A stretch of DNA of 64,000 nt, from assembly GCA_021372895.1 (NCBI GenBank), contig JAJFTP010000081.1, forward strand, positions 1 through 64,000. Direction: 5' to 3'. Positions 26,329 to 35,206 of this stretch are shown here, one piece after another. Under the pieces are notes generated by a model that saw only the letters and a list, made by a program, of their open reading frames with translations, was not told the DNA's origin and made no database searches. Origin of the DNA: Synergistaceae bacterium. Lineage in GTDB: Bacteria > Synergistota > Synergistia > Synergistales > Synergistaceae. Position 1 is the first letter of the stretch. Each line of letters begins with the position of its first letter. The position numbers were made by a program, and so were the translations under genes.

Positions 26329-27645
26329 TTAAAGGGATATAAGGTTCTCTTTGAGTACTATTCCCTCATTTTTGAGTTCATCAAGGACAGGTTTATATAT
26401 TGCTTTTGACATAGGTAGGTGAAGTCCCGGTGTATTTATCTTTCCTTCGAGGATGAACCTCGTGGCGATTGCCGGCGGAATTCCGGTTGTTCTCGCTATA
26501 GAAGTCCATCTCCCGGGAACGCCGAAGTCTATCAGTACGGAACTGTGCATTTTCTTAGTGCCATCTGGGAATATTGCTGTAACTTCGTCGCATAGTATGA
26601 CCAGATCTCTTTCTTCAGGGGCGAATGCCAATTTTTCGGCAAAAAGAAGAGAAACAACATCGCGTGCCGAACCCTTATCAAAAGGAAGCAGGTTATCATC
26701 AAAGAATCCGAGCCAGCCCATGCGTAGAATGAAGGCCGACCAGGGCTTGAGTCCAAAGCGCTTGCAGAGGGCTTCTTTCGGAGATCCGTTGCTTCCTGCC
26801 TGACGCGCAGTAAACTGAGCAAATGTTATGCCCTTGGTGTCCTGAACCTCAGTGTCAAAAAATCCTATCTCATTCATGTAACAGATAGTTTCGCACCAGC
26901 CATGATAGCGCAGTGTCCCTCTGTAAATCGTTTTCGCCTCTGGAATATTATATCCCTCTCTGTAGACGGTAGAATCCGCGTTAGCATATGCTTCAAACGT
27001 TCCCAGTTTAGGGACTTCATAGAGAAAGACATTTTCGTAGGTTTCTCCATCCGGCCAGAGTATTTCTTTTCCGTCTATAAGAACCTTTGCGGTTCTCTTG
27101 CTCGCGCCGATAAGGCTTGCCGGCGACCATGAGAGCTTGTATCCCCAAGGGTTCGTGTTGGCATCAGCTGCCGGGAGAGCACCGCAGAGAGAACGAAAAG
27201 ACTCTATTTTGCCGCCCTGCTCGTGTATCTCGTTTATCGTCTTAGCCGCGGACATATGATCAATACCCGGATCAAGTCCGAGCTCTACAGCAAAGACTAT
27301 CCCTGCTTTTTTGATCTCGGCTGCCATTGACTTCGTAGATTCGTCGAGATATGCCGGGTGGACCATGCTGACCTTTTTGTCAAGGCATATCTTCGACACC
27401 GGCGGCATGAACTCCGGCGGGAGAAAGCTGACTACTACACCGGGAGAATAGCGGTCGATAAGTTCACCGGCTTTAACTGCAGCATTTGTCTGTACCGTCT
27501 CCACGCAGCCTGAAAGACGCGCCGCCAATGCAAGGTTGTCCGCCGACATGTCAGCTACAACAATCTTGCAGTTGCCTTTGCGGGCAAGGTAATCGATGAA
27601 TGGCCCCGAAATATGGCCTGCGCCAAAAAGCAGAACTGTTTTCAT
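26329..27645 (-). CDS. Saccharopine dehydrogenase family protein (copy 1)
   Basis: 438 residues from ATG 27645, nine nt after GGAGGTG. It has an N-terminal Rossmann fold (VLLFGAGHISGPFIDYLARKG), then FAVELGLDPGIDHMSAAKTINE, the conserved catalytic-region motif of saccharopine (glutamate-forming) reductases. SLCGALPAADANTNPWGYKLSWSP follows. The family makes or splits secondary amines such as saccharopine or carboxynorspermidine. With racemases beside it and a second family member at 30129, a role in breaking down a basic amino acid is plausible but not shown. Confidence 0.8.
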   Translation of the reverse strand: MKTVLLFGAGHISGPFIDYLARKGNCKIVVADMSADNLALAARLSGCVETVQTNAAVKAGELIDRYSPGVVVSFLPPEFMPPVSKICLDKKVSMVHPAYLDESTKSMAAEIKKAGIVFAVELGLDPGIDHMSAAKTINEIHEQGGKIESFRSLCGALPAADANTNPWGYKLSWSPASLIGASKRTAKVLIDGKEILWPDGETYENVFLYEVPKLGTFEAYANADSTVYREGYNIPEAKTIYRGTLRYHGWCETICYMNEIGFFDTEVQDTKGITFAQFTARQAGSNGSPKEALCKRFGLKPWSAFILRMGWLGFFDDNLLPFDKGSARDVVSLLFAEKLAFAPEERDLVILCDEVTAIFPDGTKKMHSSVLIDFGVPGRWTSIARTTGIPPAIATRFILEGKINTPGLHLPMSKAIYKPVLDELKNEGIVLKENLISL

Positions 27646-27687
27646 TTCAAAATGCACCTCCGAAATTTATATGTGTCTGCGGCTGCC

Positions 27688-28413
27688 TCAATAAGGCCGC
27701 GCAACGCCGATCGAACGGGCAACTATCCCCATGAGCGTCACGAAGTCATATACAGGCAACCGTACGGCATCCCTTATTGCCTGAGCAAACGGCGGAAGAT
27801 CCGTGCATTCGAGTACGAAAGCACCTATCCCGATGTGTTCCCCTAACGCTCTTACTGCCGTGTCAACGACTTCTTTTGCTATGACCTCAAGATTTATGTC
27901 TTCATCAGGAGCCGTAAAAATTTTATTCCATTCGTATGAATTTTCCATGCCCAGGATCTCAACTTTAATATCCGGCGTAATACCGACCGCATGAAGATGT
28001 TCCTCCCTCAGTGCGGCCTTTTTTGCGGTTATAATGGCGACTGTCTTGCTTGGGGAGATAATACCGTGTACAAAAGGAACCTGTAACAGGCTTGATGTGA
28101 ATACGGGAACATCAAGGGCCTCCGTAAGTTCTTTATGAAAAATAGCGTTGAAACCACAACTTGTGGTAATAGCGGCTATACCTTCAGATATAAGTTTTTT
28201 AGATTCTTCTATCATATTTTTTAAGACATCCCTGCTTGGATTCTCAAGGACGGTCTCTATATTTGCACCCTTGATTCTGCAAAAACGGACAGGGAAAGGA
28301 TAAGAATTGGGGTTCGTGCTGTTTCCTGTCAGTGATTCAAGCTGTACAAGACCTCGCGGTACATGCCCAGCTTCCCAGCAGAGGATAGCAATTTTACATG
28401 GTTCTTGATTCAC
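27688..28413 (-). CDS. Aspartate/glutamate (hydantoin) racemase family protein
   Basis: 241 residues from GTG 28413, which lies 8 nt after GGAGG; the open frame extends to 28515. The two catalytic cysteine segments are visible: ITTSCGFNAIFH in the first half and FVLECTDLPPFA in the second. The protein is therefore probably a cofactor-independent racemase or a related isomerase/decarboxylase of the Asp/Glu racemase superfamily. Substrate unknown. It lies between the NhaC-type antiporter gene and a saccharopine-dehydrogenase-like gene on the same strand, with short gaps. Confidence 0.78.
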   Translation of the reverse strand: MNQEPCKIAILCWEAGHVPRGLVQLESLTGNSTNPNSYPFPVRFCRIKGANIETVLENPSRDVLKNMIEESKKLISEGIAAITTSCGFNAIFHKELTEALDVPVFTSSLLQVPFVHGIISPSKTVAIITAKKAALREEHLHAVGITPDIKVEILGMENSYEWNKIFTAPDEDINLEVIAKEVVDTAVRALGEHIGIGAFVLECTDLPPFAQAIRDAVRLPVYDFVTLMGIVARSIGVARPY

Positions 28414-28498
28414 GTTTTCATCCTCCGTTTCTGATGTAGAGGGGACCATATATAGCCCCCTCCAATATGATTCAAAAAATACATCAGTCAGACAGTGC

Positions 28499-29914
28499 TT
28501 ACAGGACCATTCCAACGACCAAGTAAAGACCTAGTGATATTACAGCGCACATAATAGCGTATGGGAGTTGAGTCGAAACGTGGTCCATGTGGTCACTTCC
28601 AGCACCAAATGATGATAGACATGTCGTATCAGAAACAGGGGAACAGTGATCCCCGAAAACTCCTCCGCCGACAATCGCACCAACTGTCAATAGAACTATC
28701 GGTGCAACCACGCCACCGGAAAGGCCAAACGCGATGGGGAGCGAGAAGGGAACAAGCAACGCATATGTCCCCCATGATGTTCCTGTAAAGAATGAGATAC
28801 ATGCACCCGCTGCAAAAGTAATCGCCGGGAGCAGCGCAGGAGTCATCCATGCCTTGGTAATGTCAATAACGTACTGTTGCGCACCCAGGCTCTTCGAAAT
28901 GGTGTTGATACAGTATGCCAGCGCGAGAATGAATATCGCAGGCAGAACACCCTTGATTCCGGCAGTTGCGGTATCGGTAAAATCCTTTACATTTTTGAAA
29001 TATCCTCCTACTGACATAACTATCGACTGGTACATGACAACTGCAAAGAATGCCTCAAGAATCTTTACACTATGTAAGGTAACAAATGTTCCGACTGCAA
29101 TGACAATCAGCATTGCCACCGGAATAACGAGGTGTAGGACCATGTGGGTCGCTTTGCCTGGAATCGGTTTGATTTCGTCCAGTTCTGGTCCCGCAAGCGG
29201 CGTTGCACCGTCACGAATGACCTTGCCTTCATTCTTTGCACGATCCTCCGCCCTCTTCATCGGGCCGAAATTAGGGATAATCTGGTAGGCAAAGAGTCCA
29301 CAGACGATGACAGCAAGCCATCCGTAGAAGTTGTAGGGTATCGAACGGATGAACACATTCATACCCTCTTCTGCTGTGGCTATTGCCCCCTGGCCTTTCA
29401 GAAGACCGGCAATATAGACTGCCCAGCCTGATATCGGGACCAAAGTACATACGGGCCCGCTGCCCGAATCAAGAGTATAGGAGAGCATTTCTCTTGAAAC
29501 TTTGTACTTATCTGTTATGGGACGCGCGATAGGACCGCTGAAGAGAGGACTGAAGTAATCACTGAAGAAAATAAAGATTCCCAGAAGCCAGCCAAATCCT
29601 GAGGCCGCTCGTCTGCTGCGGATTTTTGTGCTGCCCCATTCTGCAAATCCCGTGATGACGTTGGCCCTCATATAGAATGCGATCATGATACCGACTGCAA
29701 CTTCGATCATAAGCACCCAGATGAAGTCACCATTGCCCAGCGAAGCCTGGAACAGCTTTGAAAGTCCCGTTGCCGGGTCAAATCCGGCAATTATCACGCC
29801 TATAATACAGCCGATGATGAGTGAAAAGACTGCGTCTTTTGTCTTGAATGCCAAGAATAGTGTCAGAATAACAGGTAATAAAGATATGATCCCTTTCGGT
29901 GCTATGTCTCCCAT
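28499..29914 (-). CDS. NhaC family Na+/H+ antiporter (or amino-acid antiporter)
   Basis: A 471-residue protein with about 11-12 hydrophobic helices. NhaC-family landmarks are FSDYFSPLFSGPIARPITDKYKVSREMLSYTLDS, PISGWAVYIAGLL, FFTGTSWGTYALLVPFSLPIAFG and GGGVFGDHCSPVSDTTCLSSFGAGSDHMDHV. Many members exchange Na+ for H+; others exchange organic acids (e.g. malate/lactate). In this amino-acid cluster it may supply Na+ homeostasis or import the substrate. ATG 29914 follows AAAGGAGCG. Confidence 0.87.
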   Translation of the reverse strand: MGDIAPKGIISLLPVILTLFLAFKTKDAVFSLIIGCIIGVIIAGFDPATGLSKLFQASLGNGDFIWVLMIEVAVGIMIAFYMRANVITGFAEWGSTKIRSRRAASGFGWLLGIFIFFSDYFSPLFSGPIARPITDKYKVSREMLSYTLDSGSGPVCTLVPISGWAVYIAGLLKGQGAIATAEEGMNVFIRSIPYNFYGWLAVIVCGLFAYQIIPNFGPMKRAEDRAKNEGKVIRDGATPLAGPELDEIKPIPGKATHMVLHLVIPVAMLIVIAVGTFVTLHSVKILEAFFAVVMYQSIVMSVGGYFKNVKDFTDTATAGIKGVLPAIFILALAYCINTISKSLGAQQYVIDITKAWMTPALLPAITFAAGACISFFTGTSWGTYALLVPFSLPIAFGLSGGVVAPIVLLTVGAIVGGGVFGDHCSPVSDTTCLSSFGAGSDHMDHVSTQLPYAIMCAVISLGLYLVVGMVL

Positions 29915-30128
29915 CTTAATTCGCTCCTTTCGTTCTTTACTTCTTGGACAACTATAAATCTCTTAACAAATTACTATTGCACCTGCGGAATAACCCCCTC
30001 CTTTTAAATAGAATAACAAAGGCATGAGGCATCTTGAATTTTTTTTATCGGATATCATGATTCCTTCTTTATATATATTAAGATTATTTTTCTTAATTAT
30101 TCATCAATAGTTCTGTTGCCGTGATAAA

Positions 30129-31370
30129 TTAGGGTTTTTCATTTCCATCCCATTCTTCGAGATTTCTGCTGAAGGTAATACCTCTCTTTGCAAGCTCTTC
30201 CATATACGGTTGAAATGGGGCATTGATCGGATTGACTATCCCCTTATTTTGAATAGTCCCGTTAAGTATCATCTGCGCACCGATAGAAACAGGAAATCCG
30301 ACAGTACGCTGCATTGCGGTCAGGCCTGAATTAAGATCTTTGTAATCCATTATCTGAAGGATTACGCGAATGGGCTTGCCATCCTTGTATCCCCTGACGT
30401 CGGAGCGGATAAGCGCCACATCGCGCTCGTCGTTTTCATAGTAAAACTGCTTCTGCCCGCCAAGAAGCGCGGCGCAGAAAGCGTCAGGAGCTATTTCGAC
30501 ATTGCCGGCCTTTATTGGGATCGGAGAGATAAAGCCGCATTTTGCCATAACGCTCCAGAATGCTCCGGTACCTGGCCAGCGGCAGATATAACGGCCCATC
30601 GAACTTATCGTATTCTCAATGCCTAATATCTTGGCAAAAGCTTCACTGTCACCGTTTGCAAAGCACTCTAGCTGTGAATCGAACTCCGGCAGTTTCAGAA
30701 AGTGCATATTTTGGGCGTCAAACATGGCATCTGCTGCTATATCAACAACCTTACCGCCGTATATTATTCGTGCGGGACGCAGATATGAACGCATGACCCC
30801 GATAATGGACCACGTAAATTTATAACGGATAGGGTTGTAGCTGGCTTTAAGTTCTGGAAACCCCGCGCCATATGAGTAGAAGACCTTAACATCGTCGAGT
30901 TCGTGCAGTGCCTTCCATCCGAGTATAAGGTCCATACCCGGATCCATTCCGAACTCTTCGAGAATAGTCATGTTTTTTGATTTTGCCTCTTCATCCAATG
31001 AGGCAATTTCTTTTATTTGCGCGTCTCTTTTCGTTTTGTCCTGTTCCCCTGGATTAAAGAGATACATCGCCGTGACAAGATTGACTCCGGCCCTTACGGC
31101 AAGCTTTGCAACAGGAAGCGCAAATTCACCGGGAAGAAGTTCTATCACGACGTCAGATTGTTTCATCAGGTCAAGTACAGCTTTTTCATCCCTGATATCC
31201 AGCTTGGCAGCTATGACACGCGAATCATTTATGCGTTGTGGAAGAGACATAATATCGTCCGCAAAATCGGCAACTATCACTCTACCGACGGATTTGTTCT
31301 TCAGAAGATCGACCAGTGAAGCCTTTCCCTGCATCCCGTAACCAAGCTGTAAAACAGTGTGCTGGCCCAT
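30129..31370 (-). CDS. Saccharopine dehydrogenase family protein (copy 2)
   Basis: A 413-residue paralogue of the product of 26329: Rossmann start VLQLGYGMQGKASLVDLL, LEEFGMDPGMDLILGWKAL in the catalytic region and the same C-terminal architecture. The sequence is clearly diverged, so this is an old paralogue and not a recent duplication. ATG 31370 follows GGAGGCATTCTTTCT. The palindrome AATGCATA-N4-TATGCATT lies just upstream, a likely site for the GntR regulator encoded next. Confidence 0.8.
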   Translation of the reverse strand: MGQHTVLQLGYGMQGKASLVDLLKNKSVGRVIVADFADDIMSLPQRINDSRVIAAKLDIRDEKAVLDLMKQSDVVIELLPGEFALPVAKLAVRAGVNLVTAMYLFNPGEQDKTKRDAQIKEIASLDEEAKSKNMTILEEFGMDPGMDLILGWKALHELDDVKVFYSYGAGFPELKASYNPIRYKFTWSIIGVMRSYLRPARIIYGGKVVDIAADAMFDAQNMHFLKLPEFDSQLECFANGDSEAFAKILGIENTISSMGRYICRWPGTGAFWSVMAKCGFISPIPIKAGNVEIAPDAFCAALLGGQKQFYYENDERDVALIRSDVRGYKDGKPIRVILQIMDYKDLNSGLTAMQRTVGFPVSIGAQMILNGTIQNKGIVNPINAPFQPYMEELAKRGITFSRNLEEWDGNEKP

Positions 31371-31393
31371 AGAAAGAATGCCTCCTTATTTTT

Positions 31394-31413
31394 AATGCAT
31401 ACATCTATGCATT
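31394..31413. promoter_or_regulatory. Candidate GntR operator
   Basis: AATGCATA-CATC-TATGCATT, an 8-bp perfect inverted repeat with a 4-bp centre, 24 bp upstream of the saccharopine-dehydrogenase-like gene (copy 2). It lies between that gene and a GntR/FCD regulator, whose class usually binds short palindromes of this type. Confidence 0.5.
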
Positions 31414-31510
31414 GTTGTATAATCTATTCGGAAAATATCATGAACCATTAATAATGTCAACTGTAATTTTATAAGTGAATGTTTACACAAATATTATGCA
31501 GCATCCAAAT

Positions 31511-31552
31511 AAAAGCAAGGCCGTACTTTCCAAATTTGGGAAGATACGGCCT
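31511..31552 (-). terminator. Hairpin terminator after the GntR gene
   Basis: AGGCCGTA and TACGGCCT arms (31518-31525 / 31545-31552), with further pairing inside. On the minus strand the hairpin is followed by TTGCTTTTATTT, which suits a weak terminator of the regulator gene. Confidence 0.6.
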
Positions 31553-31618
31553 GTTGTTTATATATTTTGTTAATTTTTACAGCGAACAATAAATATTTGA
31601 CAAACCAACAATTCTTTG

Positions 31619-32287
31619 TCAATTGTTAAAAATACTGTGCCCGTCCTGTATCATAAGAAGTTTTGAAAATGTTGTGTAGATGTGCTGCTTCATAAGTCTT
31701 CGAGCCTCTTCAGGGTTCTTTTCCCTGATCGCCCTGACTATTGCTGCGTGCTGCTTTGGCGTCTGATGTTCAATGACTATATTTGATGGTTTGTAGAAAC
31801 CATCAAAGTAAAAAATATATATGCTGGAACGCCCAAACATATTCTGCACCCATTTTTCGATATAGTGGTTACGGCTGAACTTAGCTATGGATAGGTGAAA
31901 ATCCTCATTTATGCTCGCCCAGAGTTCCCTGTCCTTGTTCTCAAAGGCTGTGGTATCTTTACAAAGCATCTTTTCAAGCCACGACACTTCTTCTTCGGTA
32001 GCATTCTGTGCCGCCATCGCAGCGGCCTCGCCTTCCGCCACCTGACGCGCGTTGAATACTAATTCCGCGTCTTCTGGGGTAGGTATCGGGATATAACAGC
32101 CCTTCTTCGGTATCTTGTTCAAAAAACCTTCCAGCACGAGGCGGCCAAGTGCGCGGCTGACAGGAGTCCGGCTCATGTTGAGTTTTGGAGCGAGGTCCAG
32201 CTCAAGCAGGAAATCTCCAGGATGATATACCCCTGAAAGGATCTCATTGATAATAAATCTATATGCTCTTTCTTCTGCATTATCCAA
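31619..32287 (-). CDS. GntR family transcriptional regulator (FCD/FadR type)
   Basis: 222 residues. The N-terminal winged helix (YRFIINEILSGVYHPGDFLLELDLAPKLNMSRTPVSRALGRLVLEGFLNKIPKKG) is followed by an all-helical FCD effector domain with the usual His/Asp metal ligands (DFHLSIAKFSRN, HAAIVRAIREKNPEEARRLMKQHI). TTG 32285-32287 after GGGGGAAGTTAA is the start. It probably controls the neighbouring amino-acid genes. Ligands of this class are small carboxylic or amino acids. Confidence 0.88.
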   Translation of the reverse strand: MDNAEERAYRFIINEILSGVYHPGDFLLELDLAPKLNMSRTPVSRALGRLVLEGFLNKIPKKGCYIPIPTPEDAELVFNARQVAEGEAAAMAAQNATEEEVSWLEKMLCKDTTAFENKDRELWASINEDFHLSIAKFSRNHYIEKWVQNMFGRSSIYIFYFDGFYKPSNIVIEHQTPKQHAAIVRAIREKNPEEARRLMKQHIYTTFSKLLMIQDGHSIFNN

Positions 32288-32357
32288 TTAACTTCCCCCA
32301 AAACATGGCTAAAACAAAAAAATTGCCGACAAGATAGGTGATATTTTAACATAACTA

Positions 32358-32369
32358 TTTGCCGGCAAA
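32358..32369. promoter_or_regulatory. Palindrome upstream of the GntR gene
   Basis: TTTGCCGGCAAA, a 12-bp perfect palindrome between the aldolase-like gene and the GntR gene. The TTGCCG half can also pair with CGGCAA upstream of a U-run on the minus strand, so it may be part of a terminator with a long loop rather than an operator. Confidence 0.35.
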
Positions 32370-32402
32370 AAGATTTTAACCTGTATTCATGAAAAATTAC
32401 AA

Positions 32403-33665
32403 CTAGTCGTCGTAGTTCTTGCCTTCCCTGCCGCCTTTACCCGGGGCGTTCTCAGCGGTGTAGCTGCTGCGCTGTCCCATGACCTTGCGGTCCGGCGTGG
32501 CGTTATGGTCCGGACGGCGTGACATTACTTCTGCAACCGCATCCGCACTGCCCTCTGCTCCGAAGGCAGCAATGAAGCGCGACGCCCACCATTCCATCTC
32601 GTCTATGATGCGGTCGATAACAGGCTTTGGTTCTGCAAGGATCCTGTCGCAGAACGGCAGGTTCAGTTTTTTATAGTCGCCGCTTTTGCGGCTCATCCCC
32701 TTTTCATCAGCAGCCGCAACTATTTCATTCCAAAGCTCCGTCGATATTCCGCGATCTGCTTCCTTGGTGTATGCTCCGCCCTCGGTGATCGCGTTGCCGG
32801 TGTCCGGATCCATCTTGATCCCAAAGTATACATTCTGGAATAACGTCGCGACATTTCCCTTGCGTATGCCATATTTTCTGAATGTCGATACTTTGTCGAG
32901 AGGCGTCCCGGAGATGCCGTGCTGCGCTATCGTTACTCCGTACGGCGCGATCACATCCGCTATTTCCTTTGTTCTTTTGAGGTCAATACCTTCCATTTGT
33001 CCCACTGTCGGGTCATATGTCCCGTGTAGGCTTCCGTTAGATATTGCAAGATAGTCAGGAAATATTCCCCATGCGTTGAGCCCGCCCACGTAATAGAGGG
33101 CTTCCTCTACTGTTGAGAGTTCGCCCGGCCCCTTTATTTCACCGACCTCGACTTCAAGCCCCAGCTCCGTTGGCAGCCATCCAGCTATCGAACGGGTAGC
33201 AACAAAGTTTTGATAGTCATCCAGGTGCGATGCATCAATAGCGACCGATGTGAATCCGTTGACCAGTATTTTGCATAGATGCCCGACACCCTTCAGGACG
33301 TCTTCCTGGCTTTTGATGGCATAGTGGTCAACGTGGAGTCCGAAAACTGCACCATGTCCTATCTCTGCTGAATATTTCAACGCCAAGTCGGGCATGTTGT
33401 CATAATTCGAGCCGCAGTAACCTGCCTCGGATTTTGCAAGCTCAATAAGCACGGCTGCGTTCTTTTTCTTAGCTGCCTGAAGCACTGCCTTGATAACGAG
33501 CGGATGGCGTGCGTTAGCAGCAAGAACGATAAAATCAACTTCTTTTGCCGCCTCGACGATATCCCGGCCACTGACAAGTCCCATAGCCTCGCTGCCAAAA
33601 CGAGCCTGCACATTGAGCGGGCGCTTCTTAAGCAGCTCCTGATATGACTTGCTGTTCACATCCAT
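32403..33665 (-). CDS. Class II fructose-bisphosphate aldolase family protein (divergent)
   Basis: 420 residues from ATG 33665, with GGAGGAG upstream. Features of the zinc aldolase barrel are VFGLHVDHYAIKS (first His/Asp), VAIDASHLDDYQN, LGLEVEVGEIKGPGE (Glu and a catalytic-region loop), HGISGTP (second His; usually HGG(T/S)G) and GIRKGNVATLFQN. It is longer and clearly diverged from glycolytic FbaA and ends in a hydrophilic tail. It may act on another hydroxy-oxo-acid or ketose phosphate (as in KbaY/GatY-like enzymes). Substrate not assignable. Confidence 0.72.
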   Translation of the reverse strand: MDVNSKSYQELLKKRPLNVQARFGSEAMGLVSGRDIVEAAKEVDFIVLAANARHPLVIKAVLQAAKKKNAAVLIELAKSEAGYCGSNYDNMPDLALKYSAEIGHGAVFGLHVDHYAIKSQEDVLKGVGHLCKILVNGFTSVAIDASHLDDYQNFVATRSIAGWLPTELGLEVEVGEIKGPGELSTVEEALYYVGGLNAWGIFPDYLAISNGSLHGTYDPTVGQMEGIDLKRTKEIADVIAPYGVTIAQHGISGTPLDKVSTFRKYGIRKGNVATLFQNVYFGIKMDPDTGNAITEGGAYTKEADRGISTELWNEIVAAADEKGMSRKSGDYKKLNLPFCDRILAEPKPVIDRIIDEMEWWASRFIAAFGAEGSADAVAEVMSRRPDHNATPDRKVMGQRSSYTAENAPGKGGREGKNYDD

Positions 33666-33742
33666 GTGGAATCTCCTCCTGCGGAAATATTTATAATCTG
33701 ATACTTTTATAATTATAGCCCCCAGCTAAGGATAAATAAAGC

Positions 33743-33794
33743 GGATCTATACTTATATAACTAAGATCTGAAACGGTTATATAAGCACAGATCC
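33743..33794. repeat. Long imperfect inverted repeat between gdhA and the aldolase-like gene
   Basis: The left arm GGATCT-ATA-CTTATATAAC (33743-33761) and the right arm GTTATATAAG-CAC-AGATCC (33776-33794) are 19 nt each. They are complementary except for the three middle bases, and separated by 14 bp. It lies 78-130 bp upstream of the aldolase-like start. Confidence 0.65.
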
Positions 33795-33796
33795 TT

Positions 33797-33829
33797 AAAA
33801 AATAGGAGACGGGCGGGAGCCCGTCTCCT
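33797..33829 (-). terminator. gdhA intrinsic terminator
   Basis: GGAGACGGGC (33805-33814) and GCCCGTCTCC (33819-33828) form a perfect 10-bp stem with loop GGGA; on the minus strand it runs into TATTTTTT. Confidence 0.88.
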
Positions 33830-33853
33830 TAATATGCAGTATATATCTGGAAC

Positions 33854-35131
33854 TTAAAGGAAGATCCCCTTCAGTTTAAGGCCGTCAGCAACGCGTTTGA
33901 TCGCCACAAGGAACGCCGCACGGCGCATCTTCACATTATGCTGCTGTGCATAGTCCCAAACCCTGTGGAAGTTGTCTGTCATGATCGGAACGAGACGATC
34001 ATTGTATTCCTTCTCTGTCCAGAAGAATCCGGCAAGATCCTGTACCCATTCAAAATATGAGCCGATGACGCCGCCGCTGTTCGCCAGGAAGTCTGGAACG
34101 ATGATAATCCCGCGTCTGTCAAGAATTACATCGCCTTCCGGAGTTATAGGTCCGTTTGCTCCTTCAACAATGTAGGATGCCTTGATCTTTTCCGCGTTCT
34201 TCTCGTTGATGGCCCCTTCGAGTGCGCATGGAGAGAGAACAAGCGCTTCCTGCTCGAGAATCTCTTCCCCGCTCATCTTCACAAGTCCGGGCTGTGTGTA
34301 GCCATCAAGGATACGTTTTGGATGCGCTTCAACAAATGCCTTTGCAGCAACAACATCAATTCCATCCTTGCAGTAGTAACCTCCGGTAATATCGCTGATG
34401 CCTACTATCTTGGCGCCTGCCTCATGGAGGAAGAGCGCGTTGTATGTTCCGACGTTGCCGAAACCCTGAACGATAATCTTCGCGCCTTCGATTTTTTCGC
34501 CCTTCTCTTTGAGGAGTTCGCGGATGCAGATAGAGACACCGAGTCCTGTGGCTGCTGTGCGGCCTTTTGAACCCCAGTATGCAATAGGTTTGCCTGTGAC
34601 AACGCCCGGCTCAAGGTGGCCGCGAAGCTTGGAAACTGTGTCCATGATCCATACCATTTCAGGGCCGCCGGTGTTGACGTCTGGAGCGGGAACGTCAGTC
34701 CAGTCACCGATAAACGGTGCAATGCGGGCTGCGAAGGTACGTGTCATCATCTCACGCTCGCGCGGTGAAAGGTCAAACGGATTTACTGAAATGCCGCCCT
34801 TGCCTCCGCCGTAAGGAATGCCGGCGAGTGAACATTTCCATGTCATAAGGCTTGCCAGCGCTTCACACTCTTCAAGGTTGACGTCGGGGTGAAAGCGAAG
34901 ACCGCCCTTTGCGGGGCCACAGACTGTAGAGTGCTGTACGCGATAACCTTCAAATACCCTGACCGAGCCATCATCCATCGTTACAGGGATGGAGACGCTT
35001 ATCGAGCGCTCCGGACGGCTCATTACTTCGATAAGGCCCTCATCGAGCCCCATCTCTTCTGCTGCTGCGTAAAAATTCTTAAGCGCAGTGTCAAGAAGAA
35101 CATTTTTGGAAGTACGTTTCTGTACGGCCAT
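33854..35131 (-). CDS. gdhA: Glutamate dehydrogenase
   Basis: 425 residues, the standard hexameric GDH length. It shows VQHSTVCGPAKGGLRFHPDVNLEE (substrate Lys), YGGGKGGISVNPFDLS, DVPAPDVNTGGPEMVWIMD and the Rossmann motif IVQGFGNVGTYNALFLHE. It oxidatively deaminates glutamate to 2-oxoglutarate, a central step of amino-acid fermentation. ATG 35129-35131. The SD AAGGAGG lies in the loop/stem of a hairpin, which may tune translation. Confidence 0.96.
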   Translation of the reverse strand: MAVQKRTSKNVLLDTALKNFYAAAEEMGLDEGLIEVMSRPERSISVSIPVTMDDGSVRVFEGYRVQHSTVCGPAKGGLRFHPDVNLEECEALASLMTWKCSLAGIPYGGGKGGISVNPFDLSPREREMMTRTFAARIAPFIGDWTDVPAPDVNTGGPEMVWIMDTVSKLRGHLEPGVVTGKPIAYWGSKGRTAATGLGVSICIRELLKEKGEKIEGAKIIVQGFGNVGTYNALFLHEAGAKIVGISDITGGYYCKDGIDVVAAKAFVEAHPKRILDGYTQPGLVKMSGEEILEQEALVLSPCALEGAINEKNAEKIKASYIVEGANGPITPEGDVILDRRGIIIVPDFLANSGGVIGSYFEWVQDLAGFFWTEKEYNDRLVPIMTDNFHRVWDYAQQHNVKMRRAAFLVAIKRVADGLKLKGIFL

Positions 35132-35133
35132 AC

Positions 35134-35206
35134 AAAAAACCTCCTTGGTTTTTTCGCCCTAGCGGGCAATTCACTTTATACAGATCATCCCGCTGATGGG
35201 ATGATC
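35134..35206 (-). promoter_or_regulatory. Structured gdhA leader with SD in a hairpin
   Basis: Reading leftward there are three hairpins before the start codon. They are GATCATCCC/GGGATGATC (35183-35206, perfect 9 bp), GCCC-GCTA-GGGC, and AAAAAACC-AAGGA-GGTTTTTT (35134-35154). The last holds the SD in its loop and 3' arm. No U-tract follows the first hairpin, so translation control or mRNA stability is more likely than termination. Confidence 0.45.
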
